Numbered from the stretch's first letter, positions 19,515 to 29,648 are shown. The stretch is 64,000 nt of DNA from Yamadazyma tenuis (GCF_029203305.1 NC_089461.1:1798001-1862000), one strand, 5' to 3'. Notes: generated by a model from the letters alone, not told the origin. Numbers and translations: made by a program.

Positions 19515-20651
19515 TCATGAGTTACGGTGGATGAGCCGCTGATGTCGCTGTAAACTGTCTCTTCGATAAAAGACTCTTTGGCAGTGGCAGAAGTACACCA
19601 ACAGCCGCACAAACTTCTCTTCATATGTATCATCGGTGAGCACCTCAAACGTCTTACGGTCGATGTGCTTGGCGGTGACATGCCGGCGGAGGTCCAACTT
19701 CTTGTTAAATCCAATGAGCTTAAATGGACATGTCGCCAATGGGCACTTGTATTTGAATCCCTTGTAGAGATTGAACTCTTGACAGTGAAGAGCAAGCTCA
19801 TGTACAGTTTCAAATTTTTTCGGGCAGTGGGAGCACAACAACACCTCACGGATATAGATGCAATGTTTATATAACTTTTCAAGGGTCTCGGTAACGGTGC
19901 GGTAGTTGTAAGCCACCGACGTGCGGAGAGCAGCCTCCTCTGCCGCGGTGCGCTTTGCACCCACAGGGGCGGGTTCGATGTCTGCACCGCGGTAATCGTC
20001 GTCGTATTTGTCGCAATCGTCTGCTACATCGGTCAGCCGTCCTTGTTCAGGGTCAGCACAATTGTTTTTAGCCAAGTAGTCCACAATATACAGAAAACCA
20101 ATGTCCAGCTCTTTCAGCCACTTACATGCCATATCAGGCGTCATGCAGTTCTCTGGGGTGATGCTGTCAATGTCGACGATACTGTCCATTTGGTCAATGT
20201 CCTCCATAATGTTGTACATCGGATCCCACATTGGTAAAGAGTCCACCAGCTGGGGCGAGGAGTCCGATGTGGTGGGATCGGTGGCCTCGGCCATGTGGTG
20301 TGGAAGTCCAGCCCCCTCGTCATTTTCCACCACATTCAAGTTCCAGCTCCACTTGATGGGGGTTAAAGGTGTGAAAAGTCTCTGGGTTGACGATACTTCC
20401 AGGTAATTCCCGAGATCCTGGAGCGACGATGGAAGTAGCAGCCCCGACACATGTTTGATGTCGGCCATTTCCAGAAACAATTGAAGGTCTCCGAGAGAGG
20501 AAGCACTGGCCAACAGTTTGGAAGACATGGGAATAGATTGAATGTTCAAGACCGGGAGTCGGCACCGTAAATACCCACCAAGCTTCAAGCGCAAGTTGAT
20601 ATTGTCCTTGTACACCTCATTGGTTTCTTCGTCATGGTAATATGCATTCAT
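19515..20651 (-). CDS. C2H2-type zinc-finger protein, atypical fingers
   Basis: From the first ATG (20651) the product is 378 residues. The N-terminal two-thirds is acidic and has no recognised domain. The last 110 residues hold three zinc-finger-like units. One is LCSHCPKKF...ELALHC. The second is KYKCPLATCPFKLIGFNKKLDLRRHVTAKH, with C-x4-C spacing. The third is FCHCQRVFYRRDSLQRHQRLIH, which has only one residue between its cysteines. A sequence-specific nuclear factor is the likely role. I could not name an orthologue. The frame extends 14 codons upstream, but only to a TTG. Confidence 0.75.
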   Translation of the reverse strand: MNAYYHDEETNEVYKDNINLRLKLGGYLRCRLPVLNIQSIPMSSKLLASASSLGDLQLFLEMADIKHVSGLLLPSSLQDLGNYLEVSSTQRLFTPLTPIKWSWNLNVVENDEGAGLPHHMAEATDPTTSDSSPQLVDSLPMWDPMYNIMEDIDQMDSIVDIDSITPENCMTPDMACKWLKELDIGFLYIVDYLAKNNCADPEQGRLTDVADDCDKYDDDYRGADIEPAPVGAKRTAAEEAALRTSVAYNYRTVTETLEKLYKHCIYIREVLLCSHCPKKFETVHELALHCQEFNLYKGFKYKCPLATCPFKLIGFNKKLDLRRHVTAKHIDRKTFEVLTDDTYEEKFVRLLVYFCHCQRVFYRRDSLQRHQRLIHRNS

Positions 20652-21802
20652 GGGGAAGGGCTTGATGCGAAAAATGATATGCCTGTGAAGCAAGCGCAGA
20701 TACTAAAATTAAGATCTGTGAATGATTGTGAGAGTGACTTCCGTGTTATATAAGAATATGTCCTCGTAATGATACCGAACTGTAACCTCCGATTGGGAAA
20801 TCAATTTAGCCCCCATCTGTTTCAAAGGTATAAAATAATATATTATTTTCCTTCAATCTTCTGGCTCGCAACCCCTATTGATTTTGGGTGAACCTGCTGT
20901 CCCACCACAATCTAGCCACAAGCGCATCTGTGTAGGGATTTCCATAACCCTACTGATTATCTTGATAGCGGGGACCCCCTATACTCGGCTGTAAATTCGT
21001 CACTTTGGCTACTCGTGTTTTTGAAACCCTGGATCCACTTGATCGCTGTTAAGGATTTGGCCTTATCGGTTGCGGAACATCTGTCGCTGGGAATTACAAA
21101 AACTTAATTCATACACCACAGAAAAGCCCCGTAATGTGATACATCCAAAATAAATCCGACAAATTGTGTAATTAGACCCCGTTTTTAGTATTCAAGCCAT
21201 GGCTTATTTAGGTGATGATACCAACACAAGGGAAATGGCTGTCAAGAGGCTCCAGAAGGTGCGCTTTGCGACGGCTAGTCACGTGGTCTCTCTTGGCACG
21301 GCCTAGGCTGGAGATGTATAATCATGTACATGCGTCTCGCACGATTCGGAACAATAACAGAGCGCAAATGGTTTCAGATTATTTCCTATGCAGATGGAAC
21401 AGGCCGAAGTTGGCATGTAAGCATACACAGGCCTAGTGGCATGTGTGTACCGGGGACTGGCCCGGGTTTTGACATAAACTAGATTTCCATAGGGGTATAA
21501 AATACTTGTTTCAACTAGGGTACAAATTACTGCAAAATGGGTACACATGCAGATTATAGGACCCCGGTCGTAAAGATTGCACGACCCCTTTGCGATATGT
21601 TCCCCAATTGGGTATTGTTATTGTTGACTCCTATGCACCAGCAACCGTATGCATGTAACCGGGATTCGCCGCGCTCCTACCCACTATCTTCATATCTAGC
21701 CACCGTGAAGATTAACAATGTTTCAGGTTAACGTATATGCACCCAACTAGTCCTCGTGGTGGGAATGGGCTCGGTTTTGGCTTTCGTAAATCAACCCTCC
21801 AG
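20652..21802. other. Intergenic region upstream of the C2H2 gene
   Basis: This 1.15-kb spacer separates the C2H2 gene start from the 3' end of the LAM-like gene. A TATA-like ataaaataatatatta segment lies at about 20831-20846. Small frames exist, but none has recognisable content. Confidence 0.4.
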
Positions 21803-24133
21803 TCATGAAAGCTGCCGCATGATTTGTTCCAATGCGTTTAGTCGCCATATAATGTAGAGCTGCATTATTAGTATCAACCCAAACATCGACACAAGCCCCA
21901 CCGCCACCGCCACCGCGTGCATGCGCACCAACACCGCCAATTTTTCGGAGCCCACCACCGTGGACTCTTTCACGCCCGCGGTGATACTGGCAGTGGTACT
22001 GGCGGCCGCCGTCTCCTCCACCACCGCTGCGATCGTATCCGCCAGAGCCACCGCCTTATGCGTAGTGTTTTGAATCTCCTGGCTCAACCGGCCCACCAAT
22101 GAAGTGCACGAATCCACCTGTCCTGTCTTGGTCAGCTTCTCGATCATCCCTTTGATCCACGACCGGGCCACCCAATCGATCCAGTACGTCACCTGAAGTC
22201 GGGTATTGCCGTTGAGGTCCCAGCTCATTCGGTACTTGTTTCGAACACTGAACAGGTTTCCCAGTGGCACATCGGGCGTGCGGGTGGCCGTCTCTACCAC
22301 GATACGTTTATGCCAGTCGAGCACAAGGACGGTTTCTTCCACTTCACAAGTGGTCGATTTGGGTCCAATTGAGTACCCTAGTGCCTTGCGGTACGAGTAT
22401 TGCCGGTGCCCATCCACAAACTGCCCGAAGCCGGTCAACTCACTCGAATCCTGGGACTCAAGAAAATCCTGGAAAAACTGCCCGTCCTTGCTTCCAAAAA
22501 GAATTTCATACACTACTCCCATCGGGGCTTTAATCACATCATTGTACAACTCTATCTCATGGTCTTCAGCGATTTCGTCTGGCAGAAGCTTTGTAGGTGC
22601 ACAAATGTCGGGTCCGTGGTTGGTGTAGCCGGAGTCGGGTTTGAACTTCATCACCAAAACCTCATTTCCTTCTGGGGCCTCTACGCTCTCACTGCGAGGC
22701 TCAGGTTCCTTCTCGCTATCATCACCGTCAAGTGACATGATGAACGACTCGATGTTCGCCGCATTTTCGCTATGGTCGTCTATGTCACCGTGGTCGTCCT
22801 TGTCGACGCTGCTGGTCGAGCTGGAGTCTTTTACTTCGTCCACCGACTCCATCACCATTGTGAGACCCGTAACACCTTCCCACACCGTCTTCATGAAGTC
22901 GAACGTCGAGTCACGCGAGATGAAGCTGGCGAAGTTGTGTCTCCCGTCCCTCGTGACAATGGCGATTCCGTTGGGAAAGATCCCGGCAGTGGACTTTTTT
23001 TCAAACCGAATAATGTCTTCCTGTTTGATCACCAAGTTTGTCACCCATCCGAGCAAACTGGAGTTGAAACACACATACTGTTCACTGACATAGATCCGGC
23101 CCTGGAGAAGAATTTCCCGTGAAAGAGCACACGCAAAATCGTCTAGGAGCCGGTCGGTGAGGTCTAGAGACCGGAACAACTGATGGAAATCAGTGTTCCG
23201 CTTCATTGACGCATAGTGGTACATCGAGTCAATGAACTTCTCCTCTGTGTACAAACGAGGGTCATACTTGTCTCGAGGACTGGCCGATGCCGCCGCGTCG
23301 GCGTCCAAAATGTCCTGGAAATTGTATTCACTTGTGGTGCGCTTGCTCTTTCTGTAGGTGATGATCTTGGGAGACTCCGCAAACGTAGGCAGGCCGTGAA
23401 ACGTGGGCGACCTGGGTGTGTTAGGCGAGGAGACGGCGTTCTCTGTACTGGTGACGTCTTCTGCCCCGTCTGAACCCGCTAGATGTGACCACCTGGTCGA
23501 GCCCAGTCGCTGGAGGCCATCGGTTACATGATCTTCAGGGCCCAAATCGAGGCTAGCCAAAGCGTTTTTGTTGCTCTCCCGAGACATCACCAGGCTAGCA
23601 TCTTCACGGGTGGTGAGCGGGCCGGCAGGTGCTGCTTTGGAGAGAAACGGTGACAGAAGTGGGAGAGAACTGGCTGATTGGGCGGCTGAGTTGACTTTCT
23701 TCACCTGTTCAATCAGGATGGAGGCGAAAGGTGTATCGTCCTTTTGTGGATCAGGGATTGTGTTGTCTTCGTAGGAGCTGATGGAGCTGTCATCTTTGGC
23801 AGCTCCCGACACTTTGTTTGTGGATTGAGGTATGTTAGTACGATCCTCTGCTGCTGGCGGTGCTTTTCTGGTTTTGTGTCTATGCTTATTGGTCATTTCT
23901 GGTATAGATACTGGTGTGTTGCCATGCAATGCGCCGTTGCCATTATGGTTGGTCGTTTGGGATGACCTGAGATGCTCGTTCAAAATTGCTATGTCGCTGG
24001 AATCTGAATGTTGGGGGGCAACTGGTTCGAGGGACGGGAGAGCAGAGTTGGATTCCATGGGTAGTGACTCCTCCAGCGGCGGGAATGAGTAATCCCAGGC
24101 GCTGTTGTCGTCGTCAAAACTTTGTTGGTTCAT
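21803..24133 (-). CDS. GRAM-VASt membrane-contact-site sterol transfer protein (Lam5/Lam6 type)
   Basis: From the Met at 24133 the product is 776 residues. Domain order is a long Ser-rich, disordered N-terminus, a GRAM (PH-like) domain at about 315-420, an acidic linker, one VASt/StART-like domain at about 525-695, and a membrane span near the C-terminus at about 735-760. Proteins of this kind sit in the ER at contacts with mitochondria, vacuole or plasma membrane and move sterols between membranes. A single VASt domain is the arrangement of Lam5 and Lam6/Ltc1 rather than Ysp2/Lam4, which have two. The frame continues 31 codons upstream without an ATG at its start. Confidence 0.87.
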   Translation of the reverse strand: MNQQSFDDDNSAWDYSFPPLEESLPMESNSALPSLEPVAPQHSDSSDIAILNEHLRSSQTTNHNGNGALHGNTPVSIPEMTNKHRHKTRKAPPAAEDRTNIPQSTNKVSGAAKDDSSISSYEDNTIPDPQKDDTPFASILIEQVKKVNSAAQSASSLPLLSPFLSKAAPAGPLTTREDASLVMSRESNKNALASLDLGPEDHVTDGLQRLGSTRWSHLAGSDGAEDVTSTENAVSSPNTPRSPTFHGLPTFAESPKIITYRKSKRTTSEYNFQDILDADAAASASPRDKYDPRLYTEEKFIDSMYHYASMKRNTDFHQLFRSLDLTDRLLDDFACALSREILLQGRIYVSEQYVCFNSSLLGWVTNLVIKQEDIIRFEKKSTAGIFPNGIAIVTRDGRHNFASFISRDSTFDFMKTVWEGVTGLTMVMESVDEVKDSSSTSSVDKDDHGDIDDHSENAANIESFIMSLDGDDSEKEPEPRSESVEAPEGNEVLVMKFKPDSGYTNHGPDICAPTKLLPDEIAEDHEIELYNDVIKAPMGVVYEILFGSKDGQFFQDFLESQDSSELTGFGQFVDGHRQYSYRKALGYSIGPKSTTCEVEETVLVLDWHKRIVVETATRTPDVPLGNLFSVRNKYRMSWDLNGNTRLQVTYWIDWVARSWIKGMIEKLTKTGQVDSCTSLVGRLSQEIQNTTHKAVALADTIAAVVEETAAASTTASITAGVKESTVVGSEKLAVLVRMHAVAVAVGLVSMFGLILIMQLYIIWRLNALEQIMRQLS

Positions 24134-24668
24134 TATAAGGTATGTTTGTGGGAACGAGCAAAGATTTGAATGTTGATCCCGCGCAAAGTGGCTGCGAAAT
24201 GAGCCAAGACATGACGGCGGCAACAATTGTTGGGAGACGATGTGGGAAAAATGTGAAAGAACAGAAACGGGCCATTGATTGTAATGAATGTTTCTGCAAA
24301 GTGGCTTTTCCTTTAAAATGAATGCGCTACTTAGCGTTGTTTAAAATGGTTAGATCTTTCTCAAACTTAATTTCCCCAAGTGTCAGAGAGCTTTGTGCCT
24401 GCTCCCCTCCCTCCGTTGTTGTAAAGTGAGCTATTGATCTAATTATAACTGTGCCTCGAGCATAAATACCAGCATTACAATAATCCTTGGTTCTTACAAC
24501 ATTAATCGCACTTGTTTATTCAACAAACATAGCACCATACATAAGTTTATAGTTTTTTTGGTTTTCGTAAAGAATCGTTTCCCATAAATAAAAAGAAGTG
24601 AAAATTCAAAGTCATTCAATTTGACCAGAGTGAATTAACATGACAAATAAAATAAAGCTTCAACACAA
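24134..24668. other. Intergenic region, LAM-like promoter and ILV5 3' flank
   Basis: This 0.5-kb AT-rich spacer is the promoter of the LAM-like gene and the 3' region of ILV5, both on the minus strand. No RNA gene or repeat was seen. Confidence 0.4.
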
Positions 24669-25859
24669 TTATTGGTTTTCAGGACGCAACTTTCTGACTT
24701 CCTTACCAACTCTCCAGATCTCCATGTTTCTGATAACTTCCAATTCTTCTTCCAATCTTTCACGGTAGTCAGGTTGGGAGTTGAAGTCCAAAGATCTTTG
24801 GGTTTCGCTTCCGTTCTTGACAGACTCGTACAATTCGGTGAAAACTGGCTTCAAGGCATCCTTGAATCTTGGATACCAGTCCAAAGCACCTCTTCTAGCA
24901 GTGGTGGAGCAGGCATCGTACATGTAGTCCATACCGTACTTACCAACCAATGGGTATAAAGATTGGGTGGCTTCTTCGACAGTTTCGTTGAAGGCTTCAG
25001 AGGGAGTGTGGCCGTTTTCTCTCAAAACTTCGTATTGAGCCAAGAACATACCGTGGATACCTCCCATCAAACATCCTCTTTCACCGTACAAGTCAGAGTT
25101 GACTTCTCTTTCAAAAGTGGTTTGGTAAACGTAACCAGAACCAATGGCCACAGCCAAAGCAATAGCCTTTTCTTCAGCCTTACCGGTAACATCGTTCCAC
25201 ACGGCGTAAGAAGAGTTGATACCTCTACCTTCCTTGAAAAGAGATCTGACGGTTCTACCGGAACCCTTTGGAGCAGCCAAGATAACGTCAATGTCAGTTG
25301 GTGGCTCAACGTTGGTTAAGGACTTGAACACTGGGGAAAATCCGTGGGAGAAGTATAAGGTCTTACCCTTGGTCAACAATGGCTTGATGGTAGACCAGGT
25401 TTCGGACTGAGCAGCATCGGATAACAAGTTCATGACGTAAGTACCCTTTTGAATGGCTTCTTTGACGTCAAACAAGTTTTCACCTGGAACCCAACCATCT
25501 TCGATAGCAGCCTTCCAAGAAGCACCGTCTTTTCTGACACCAATGATGACGTTCAAACCGTTGTCTCTCAAGTTCAAACCTTGACCGTAACCTTGGGAAC
25601 CGTATCCGATTAAAGCCAAGGTGTCGTTCTTGAAGTATTCCAACAACTTTTCTCTTGGCCAGTCGGCTCTTTCGTGGACGATTTCTTCGGTACCAGCAAA
25701 GTTGATGGTTTTGATACCTCTGGTGGCAGTGTAAGAAACAGTTTGGGCAGAAGCCATGATTGGTTGTTGTCTGGCAATGGAGGTTAAGGATCTGGTGGAG
25801 AAACCTCTGGCGGCTCTAGAGGCCTGTTTAGCAGCACGAATAGATTGTCTGAAGGACAT
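24669..25859 (-). CDS. ILV5: Acetohydroxyacid reductoisomerase, mitochondrial
   Basis: This enzyme catalyses the NADPH- and Mg-dependent isomeroreduction in valine, leucine and isoleucine synthesis in the mitochondrial matrix. The 396 residues start with a basic presequence (about 1-45). The Rossmann motif LIGYGSQGYGQGLNLRDNG follows, then the APKGSGRTVR segment and the knotted C-terminal domain with the acidic metal ligands in NSDLYGERGCLMGG and the DACSTTARRG segment. Codon choice is strongly biased (mainly TTG, AGA, GGT, GCC), as expected for one of the most abundant yeast proteins. S. cerevisiae Ilv5 also helps maintain mtDNA nucleoids. Confidence 0.98.
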   Translation of the reverse strand: MSFRQSIRAAKQASRAARGFSTRSLTSIARQQPIMASAQTVSYTATRGIKTINFAGTEEIVHERADWPREKLLEYFKNDTLALIGYGSQGYGQGLNLRDNGLNVIIGVRKDGASWKAAIEDGWVPGENLFDVKEAIQKGTYVMNLLSDAAQSETWSTIKPLLTKGKTLYFSHGFSPVFKSLTNVEPPTDIDVILAAPKGSGRTVRSLFKEGRGINSSYAVWNDVTGKAEEKAIALAVAIGSGYVYQTTFEREVNSDLYGERGCLMGGIHGMFLAQYEVLRENGHTPSEAFNETVEEATQSLYPLVGKYGMDYMYDACSTTARRGALDWYPRFKDALKPVFTELYESVKNGSETQRSLDFNSQPDYRERLEEELEVIRNMEIWRVGKEVRKLRPENQ

Positions 25860-25913
25860 TATAAATTATCAAGTGTGATTAGTGGAAAAAAAATTTTCAC
25901 GTATAAGCCGGTC

Positions 25914-25921
25914 TTTATATA
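25914..25921 (-). promoter_or_regulatory. TATA box of ILV5
   Basis: TATATAAA on the minus strand lies about 55 bp upstream of the ILV5 start. A strong consensus TATA is consistent with the gene's high expression. No clear Gcn4 or Leu3 consensus was found beside it. Confidence 0.6.
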
Positions 25922-26382
25922 CGGAAAAAATGTCGACGAGATCAGTGAGTAATTTGGAGTCGTGCGGATGATTTTTCACTTTGGCCGCAAACGGGCCTTC
26001 ACCGGCCACTGCGGACCTGCGGCACATCCATTAGCGCTTGAAGCGCCTGAAACGCCCCGGAGCCACGGCCAGTGGCGGTGGCTGCGGACCCTATTTGTGG
26101 CAGAAGCTAGCTTCAGTGAACCAATATCTGGTTTGTTTGACAAAACCACACCGTTTTATCAACATGAGGAGATAGACAGAGATGTATGGCCTTGGAAATG
26201 TAGTGTTGTGTGTTTCCATGAAATATATTCTGATTAGTCTTTAACTTTTTATTACTTCACACTTTTGTAAATTTCACAAATATTTGAAAAGTAGATGGAC
26301 CGAAAACTTATGTTTAATTCAATTTATTTCCCTATATACCTGTTTATATCTATAACCTCCCCAAGCCCAAGCGGCTAACCGA
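25922..26382. other. Intergenic region upstream of ILV5
   Basis: This is ILV5 upstream DNA and the 3' flank of the kinase gene. A GC-rich block at about 25980-26100 contains several CGG/CCG triplets (for example cacCGGCCactgCGG), which could be zinc-cluster regulator half-sites. No gene was seen. Confidence 0.4.
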
Positions 26383-27393
26383 CTACTCAAACCAGTTCAA
26401 GCTGAACTCATCCACTAACAAGGGCCTGTTGCTGGTGATAGTTCCAGCCAGTTTACCGCTGCGAACGAATCTGTACAACTCAAGGCCCTCGCTCTCGTCC
26501 ACAGTCAAGCCTTGGCGATAACAGCGGCGAAACTCCACCAAAAACAGGGCCAAGTCTCGTCTTTTGATCTCCAACATAAAGTCGTTGGCGTTGTCATCTC
26601 CTCCACTGAGACAAAATAACCGTGCAAATAAGCTGTAGCCTCTTGCATTCAAATTGGGGTAGATCTCGTACAAAATGTGTTTTTGGTTAAGCAACACAAA
26701 CCGCTTGTAGTTGGTGTCACTCATCAACAGGCGACCGGCAGGGGCTGTGAACGGCGACCTACCAAAGAGAACTGTCACCAACAGCATGCCAAATGACCAA
26801 TAGTCGACGTATTTGGCATCATAGCATGTCAACTTTAACTCCAGGGTATAGTTGTTGATGAACACTTCCGGTGCCATGTATTTTTCGGTGCCGACATTGA
26901 ACTGGTTACAGATTCTCAGGGTGGTAGAGAGCCCCCAGTCGCATAGCTTGAGTTTGTGGAAAGACCCTGGTGTCAGCAAAAGAATGTTTTCGGGCTTGAG
27001 ATCTCTGTGGAATACGCCGCGGCGGTGGGCATGCGAAATAGCAGCGTACAACTGGGTGGCGATAGTGTAAAGATCCGTCGACGACACCCGATGGCGCCGA
27101 GAGTGCTCGTGAAGGTCGCCTCCCGCACAGTACTCAAGCACCAAGTACACGGCGGTGTCGGTGGTGTGGTGGGACACTAGTTGACAAATGTTTTCGCAGC
27201 CAGTGAGGCGTGAGAGCATTTTGATCTCGTGGTGGGCGCACGCGGCATATTGGGCTGGCACTGCTTTGATCGAACAAGTGGAATTGCTAGTGGTGTCAAT
27301 GCATTTGTACACCTGGCCATACGATCCCTTCTGAAGGAATCGTACTACTTTATAGCGGCCAAGAAGAAGTCCGTTGGAAACGTCCTGGTTCAT
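26383..27393 (-). CDS. Ser/Thr protein kinase, Sks1/Vhs1/Ran1-like
   Basis: From the ATG at 27393 the product is 336 residues and is essentially only a kinase domain. Visible elements are an atypical glycine loop (LQKGSYGQV, the first Gly replaced by Gln22), the Lys43 of CSIK, LVLEYCAGGDL, the catalytic HRDLKPEN (Asp131) and YMAPEVF. The Mg-binding motif is DWG (152-154) instead of DFG. The pattern of small domain, GGDLHE and TEKYMAPE resembles Sks1, Vhs1 and S. pombe Ran1, which act in nutrient and cell-cycle signalling. All essential catalytic residues are present, so it should be active. Confidence 0.8.
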   Translation of the reverse strand: MNQDVSNGLLLGRYKVVRFLQKGSYGQVYKCIDTTSNSTCSIKAVPAQYAACAHHEIKMLSRLTGCENICQLVSHHTTDTAVYLVLEYCAGGDLHEHSRRHRVSSTDLYTIATQLYAAISHAHRRGVFHRDLKPENILLLTPGSFHKLKLCDWGLSTTLRICNQFNVGTEKYMAPEVFINNYTLELKLTCYDAKYVDYWSFGMLLVTVLFGRSPFTAPAGRLLMSDTNYKRFVLLNQKHILYEIYPNLNARGYSLFARLFCLSGGDDNANDFMLEIKRRDLALFLVEFRRCYRQGLTVDESEGLELYRFVRSGKLAGTITSNRPLLVDEFSLNWFE

Positions 27394-28132
27394 GAAGAAT
27401 TTGAAAAATGTGCAAACCCCATTATATATAGTCGCAAACCCCCCTATTTGCACACAATAGCGTTACAACAGAATGAAGTGCCAAAACCCAAATAGGCTAG
27501 GAATCCGGGATTGATAGTTCCATTGTTTTGGGCCAACCGGGGCGGATGGCCCACAAGCGCCGTTCACCCCCTATTCGGCCCCTCCTCCCCCTGGATGTTC
27601 TGTGCTCGCCTGTTAGCTTGCTACAACCGGGAGCCAGTGGCTAGAAGGATTCGATTCTCCTCCACACGAACCGTTGGGTTTGCAACTGCGATAAGATATG
27701 GTCTCAGCACGCCAAGGGGCGCCGCATCAATTGTCAGGGGCTGGCCTGCCACAGGTAAAGTATTTACAGATTATGCACGGAGATGCGCACCGGGCTTAAT
27801 CAGGAGCTGCACAGTCTTATTTGAGAGTCAATGAAGAAATATCAGAGCACAGAACAAATCGGGGTCAAAAATCGGTTGTGAACATCACTGGGGGAGCAAC
27901 TTTACTCGCATTGTGTGAGATCAGAGGGGTATTATTGGCTGGACGATGGAGGTTGTTGGTTTCAGTGCAGTATCTGGGAGACACAACAAATACTCCCCTA
28001 CACACCGCCCGCTAGGGCAAGTCTAGGCTGGGGGCGAGGAGCTGCGTTCACACGCACTCCTGCTGGTTTGGTCATAATATGCTTTATTAACAATATTAAC
28101 AATACTAAAATACTTTAACAAAATTCTTCTCC
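27394..28132. other. Intergenic region upstream of the Sks1-like kinase
   Basis: This 0.74-kb spacer has a TATA-like tatatata stretch at about 27423-27430 and a GC-richer stretch near 27530-27800. No tRNA or other gene was seen. A ggattcgattctcc motif at about 27643 recalls a B box but has no A box at the right distance. Confidence 0.4.
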
Positions 28133-28615
28133 TTATTTCAACAACTTCTCAATGGCAGGGCCGATGCTCAAGGGCTTGGTAGTTGATCCATATCTCTGGA
28201 CAACCTTACCATCCTTGTCAATCAAAAACTTTTCAAAGTTCCACTTGACCCTGGTCAATCCCAATAATCCCGATTTCTGCGACTTCAAGTACTTGAAAAC
28301 AGGGTCAGCATTGTCACCATTGACATCAATCTTGGCCAATACAGGGAAACTCACGCCGTAGTTCAACTGGCAGAATGAAGCGATATCATCTGAAGTTCCT
28401 GGCTCTTGTCCCAAAAATTGGTTACATGGGAATCCCAAAATCACCAAGCCCTGATCCTTGTACTTCTTGTTCAACTCTTCCAAGTCCTTGTACTGAGGAG
28501 TGAATCCACACTTGGAGGCGACGTTGACAATCAACACGACCTTTCCCTTGAGGTCACTGAAGGGGTATGATTCGCCTTTGGCGTCTTTTGGTGATAAATC
28601 GTAGAATGCACTCAT
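28133..28615 (-). CDS. HYR1: Thiol peroxidase of the glutathione-peroxidase family (Gpx3/Hyr1/Orp1)
   Basis: The 160-residue protein has the GPx fold motifs NVASKCGFTPQY, ILGFPCNQF and VKWNFEKFLID. Cysteines fall at 36, 64 and 82, the exact positions of the peroxidatic, structural and resolving cysteines of S. cerevisiae Gpx3. In that yeast Gpx3 reduces hydroperoxides with thioredoxin and relays oxidation to the transcription factor Yap1. The Gln (NQF) and Trp (WNF) of the catalytic tetrad are present. It contains Cys rather than selenocysteine. A Yap1/Cap1-type element lies in its promoter. Confidence 0.95.
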   Translation of the reverse strand: MSAFYDLSPKDAKGESYPFSDLKGKVVLIVNVASKCGFTPQYKDLEELNKKYKDQGLVILGFPCNQFLGQEPGTSDDIASFCQLNYGVSFPVLAKIDVNGDNADPVFKYLKSQKSGLLGLTRVKWNFEKFLIDKDGKVVQRYGSTTKPLSIGPAIEKLLK

Positions 28616-28943
28616 AATAGTCTGAAGTTCTTAAAGGCGAAGGAAGAAAAAGTGGACCGATGGGCCTGTTTAAATAGTGCGACAGCGGGCCCTCGGTCCC
28701 TCGGCAATAAACATACCCCGAAGACTTATATCCGATGGCCTTACTGATGAAACGGCTCACATACACTTCGGGCAAACACAAGCACCATAATTGACACTGA
28801 TAGAGCCGATATTAGTAACTAGCGGCTTGGCACTTAGTAAGCAGACCCAGGTCCAGATCGAGGTCTAGACAGGTGATTACTTCTAGTGCGGCGCGCATTT
28901 CGCGTGGCTTTAGATGTATTACCAATGTCATAAACATAATTTA
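28616..28943. promoter_or_regulatory. HYR1 promoter region with a Yap1/Cap1-type element
   Basis: TTACTAA on the minus strand at 28812-28818 matches the Yap1 (Cap1) response element, about 197 bp upstream of the HYR1 start. Both flanking genes run on the minus strand, so this spacer is the HYR1 promoter. The functional link is inferred from the motif and the known role of Yap1 in peroxide response. Confidence 0.5.
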
Positions 28944-29648
28944 CTATAAAACAAGTTCCCCAACCACCCCAATAAATGACACCAAAAACGTCAAGCCTGC
29001 TCCTCCAGCTGCCTTCAAGTAGATAGACTTCAATCTGACCAAACGATTCTGCATATCTTTCTTGAATAACGATACATCGATTTCGTGCTCGATGTCAGAC
29101 ACTGGCGCGGGCGCGGACGCGGCCCCGGCCGGCGCTGGCACCACCTTGGGTGAACTGGGGACAGACCCGTTGGGAGTGGAAGTGGCACTAGTGGAATCTT
29201 CATCTGAAACATGAATATATGACTTTCCAAGGTCATCGTGGTCAGTCACCGACTGGGGGACCACTGGGTCGACCGGCGCTGGCGCAGGGCTAGCACGGGC
29301 CTTGGGAACGGCAAACTCTTTCAACTTCTTATCATCTGGTCGAGTAGTGAAGGTGTATCCGTAACTTAAAATACCCCCAACGAGAGCGTACAACAAGTAG
29401 GGGTGTTTCTCATTACCAGGGCTATACTTATATGCCAAGTAGAAGCAAGTGGTCGACAACCCCACCAACACCCGGCTGATAAACTTACCCAAACGGATGT
29501 TTGAGTAAGTGGCGTTGGAGACGGAGGAGGATACTTCCTCGATGAGTTGGGGGATGAGCTTGATGCTCTGGTATGCCAATGATCCCGACAACAAGCCGAG
29601 CGAGCCAACGCCGATGATTTTAATGCTGTTTACACAAGTACCTGTCAT
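28944..29648 (-). CDS. Atg33/Scm4-like mitochondrial outer-membrane protein
   Basis: From the Met at 29648 the product is 234 residues. It has hydrophobic segments near the N-terminus (IGVGSLGLLSGSLAY), at about 50-68 (ISRVLVGLSTTCFYLAY) and at about 77-95 around HPYLLYALVGGILSYG. A polar Ala/Pro/Ser-rich loop follows (about 100-195), then a C-terminal span (GGAGLTFLVSFIGVVGEL). The order and the HPYLLY motif match S. cerevisiae Atg33 and its relative Scm4. Atg33 is needed for mitophagy in stationary phase. Whether this gene corresponds to ATG33 or SCM4 cannot be decided here. The frame stays open 50 codons upstream, but that stretch is low-complexity. Confidence 0.75.
   Translation of the reverse strand: MTGTCVNSIKIIGVGSLGLLSGSLAYQSIKLIPQLIEEVSSSVSNATYSNIRLGKFISRVLVGLSTTCFYLAYKYSPGNEKHPYLLYALVGGILSYGYTFTTRPDDKKLKEFAVPKARASPAPAPVDPVVPQSVTDHDDLGKSYIHVSDEDSTSATSTPNGSVPSSPKVVPAPAGAASAPAPVSDIEHEIDVSLFKKDMQNRLVRLKSIYLKAAGGAGLTFLVSFIGVVGELVL

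Noticed and set aside
27640..27660. ggattcgattctcc as a tRNA T arm
   Set aside because: The closing pair of the T stem is mismatched and no D arm or acceptor stem is present.
28811..28820. TTACTAAT as an intron branch point upstream of HYR1
   Set aside because: There is no 5' splice site upstream on the minus strand, and the motif is better explained as a Yap1 element.
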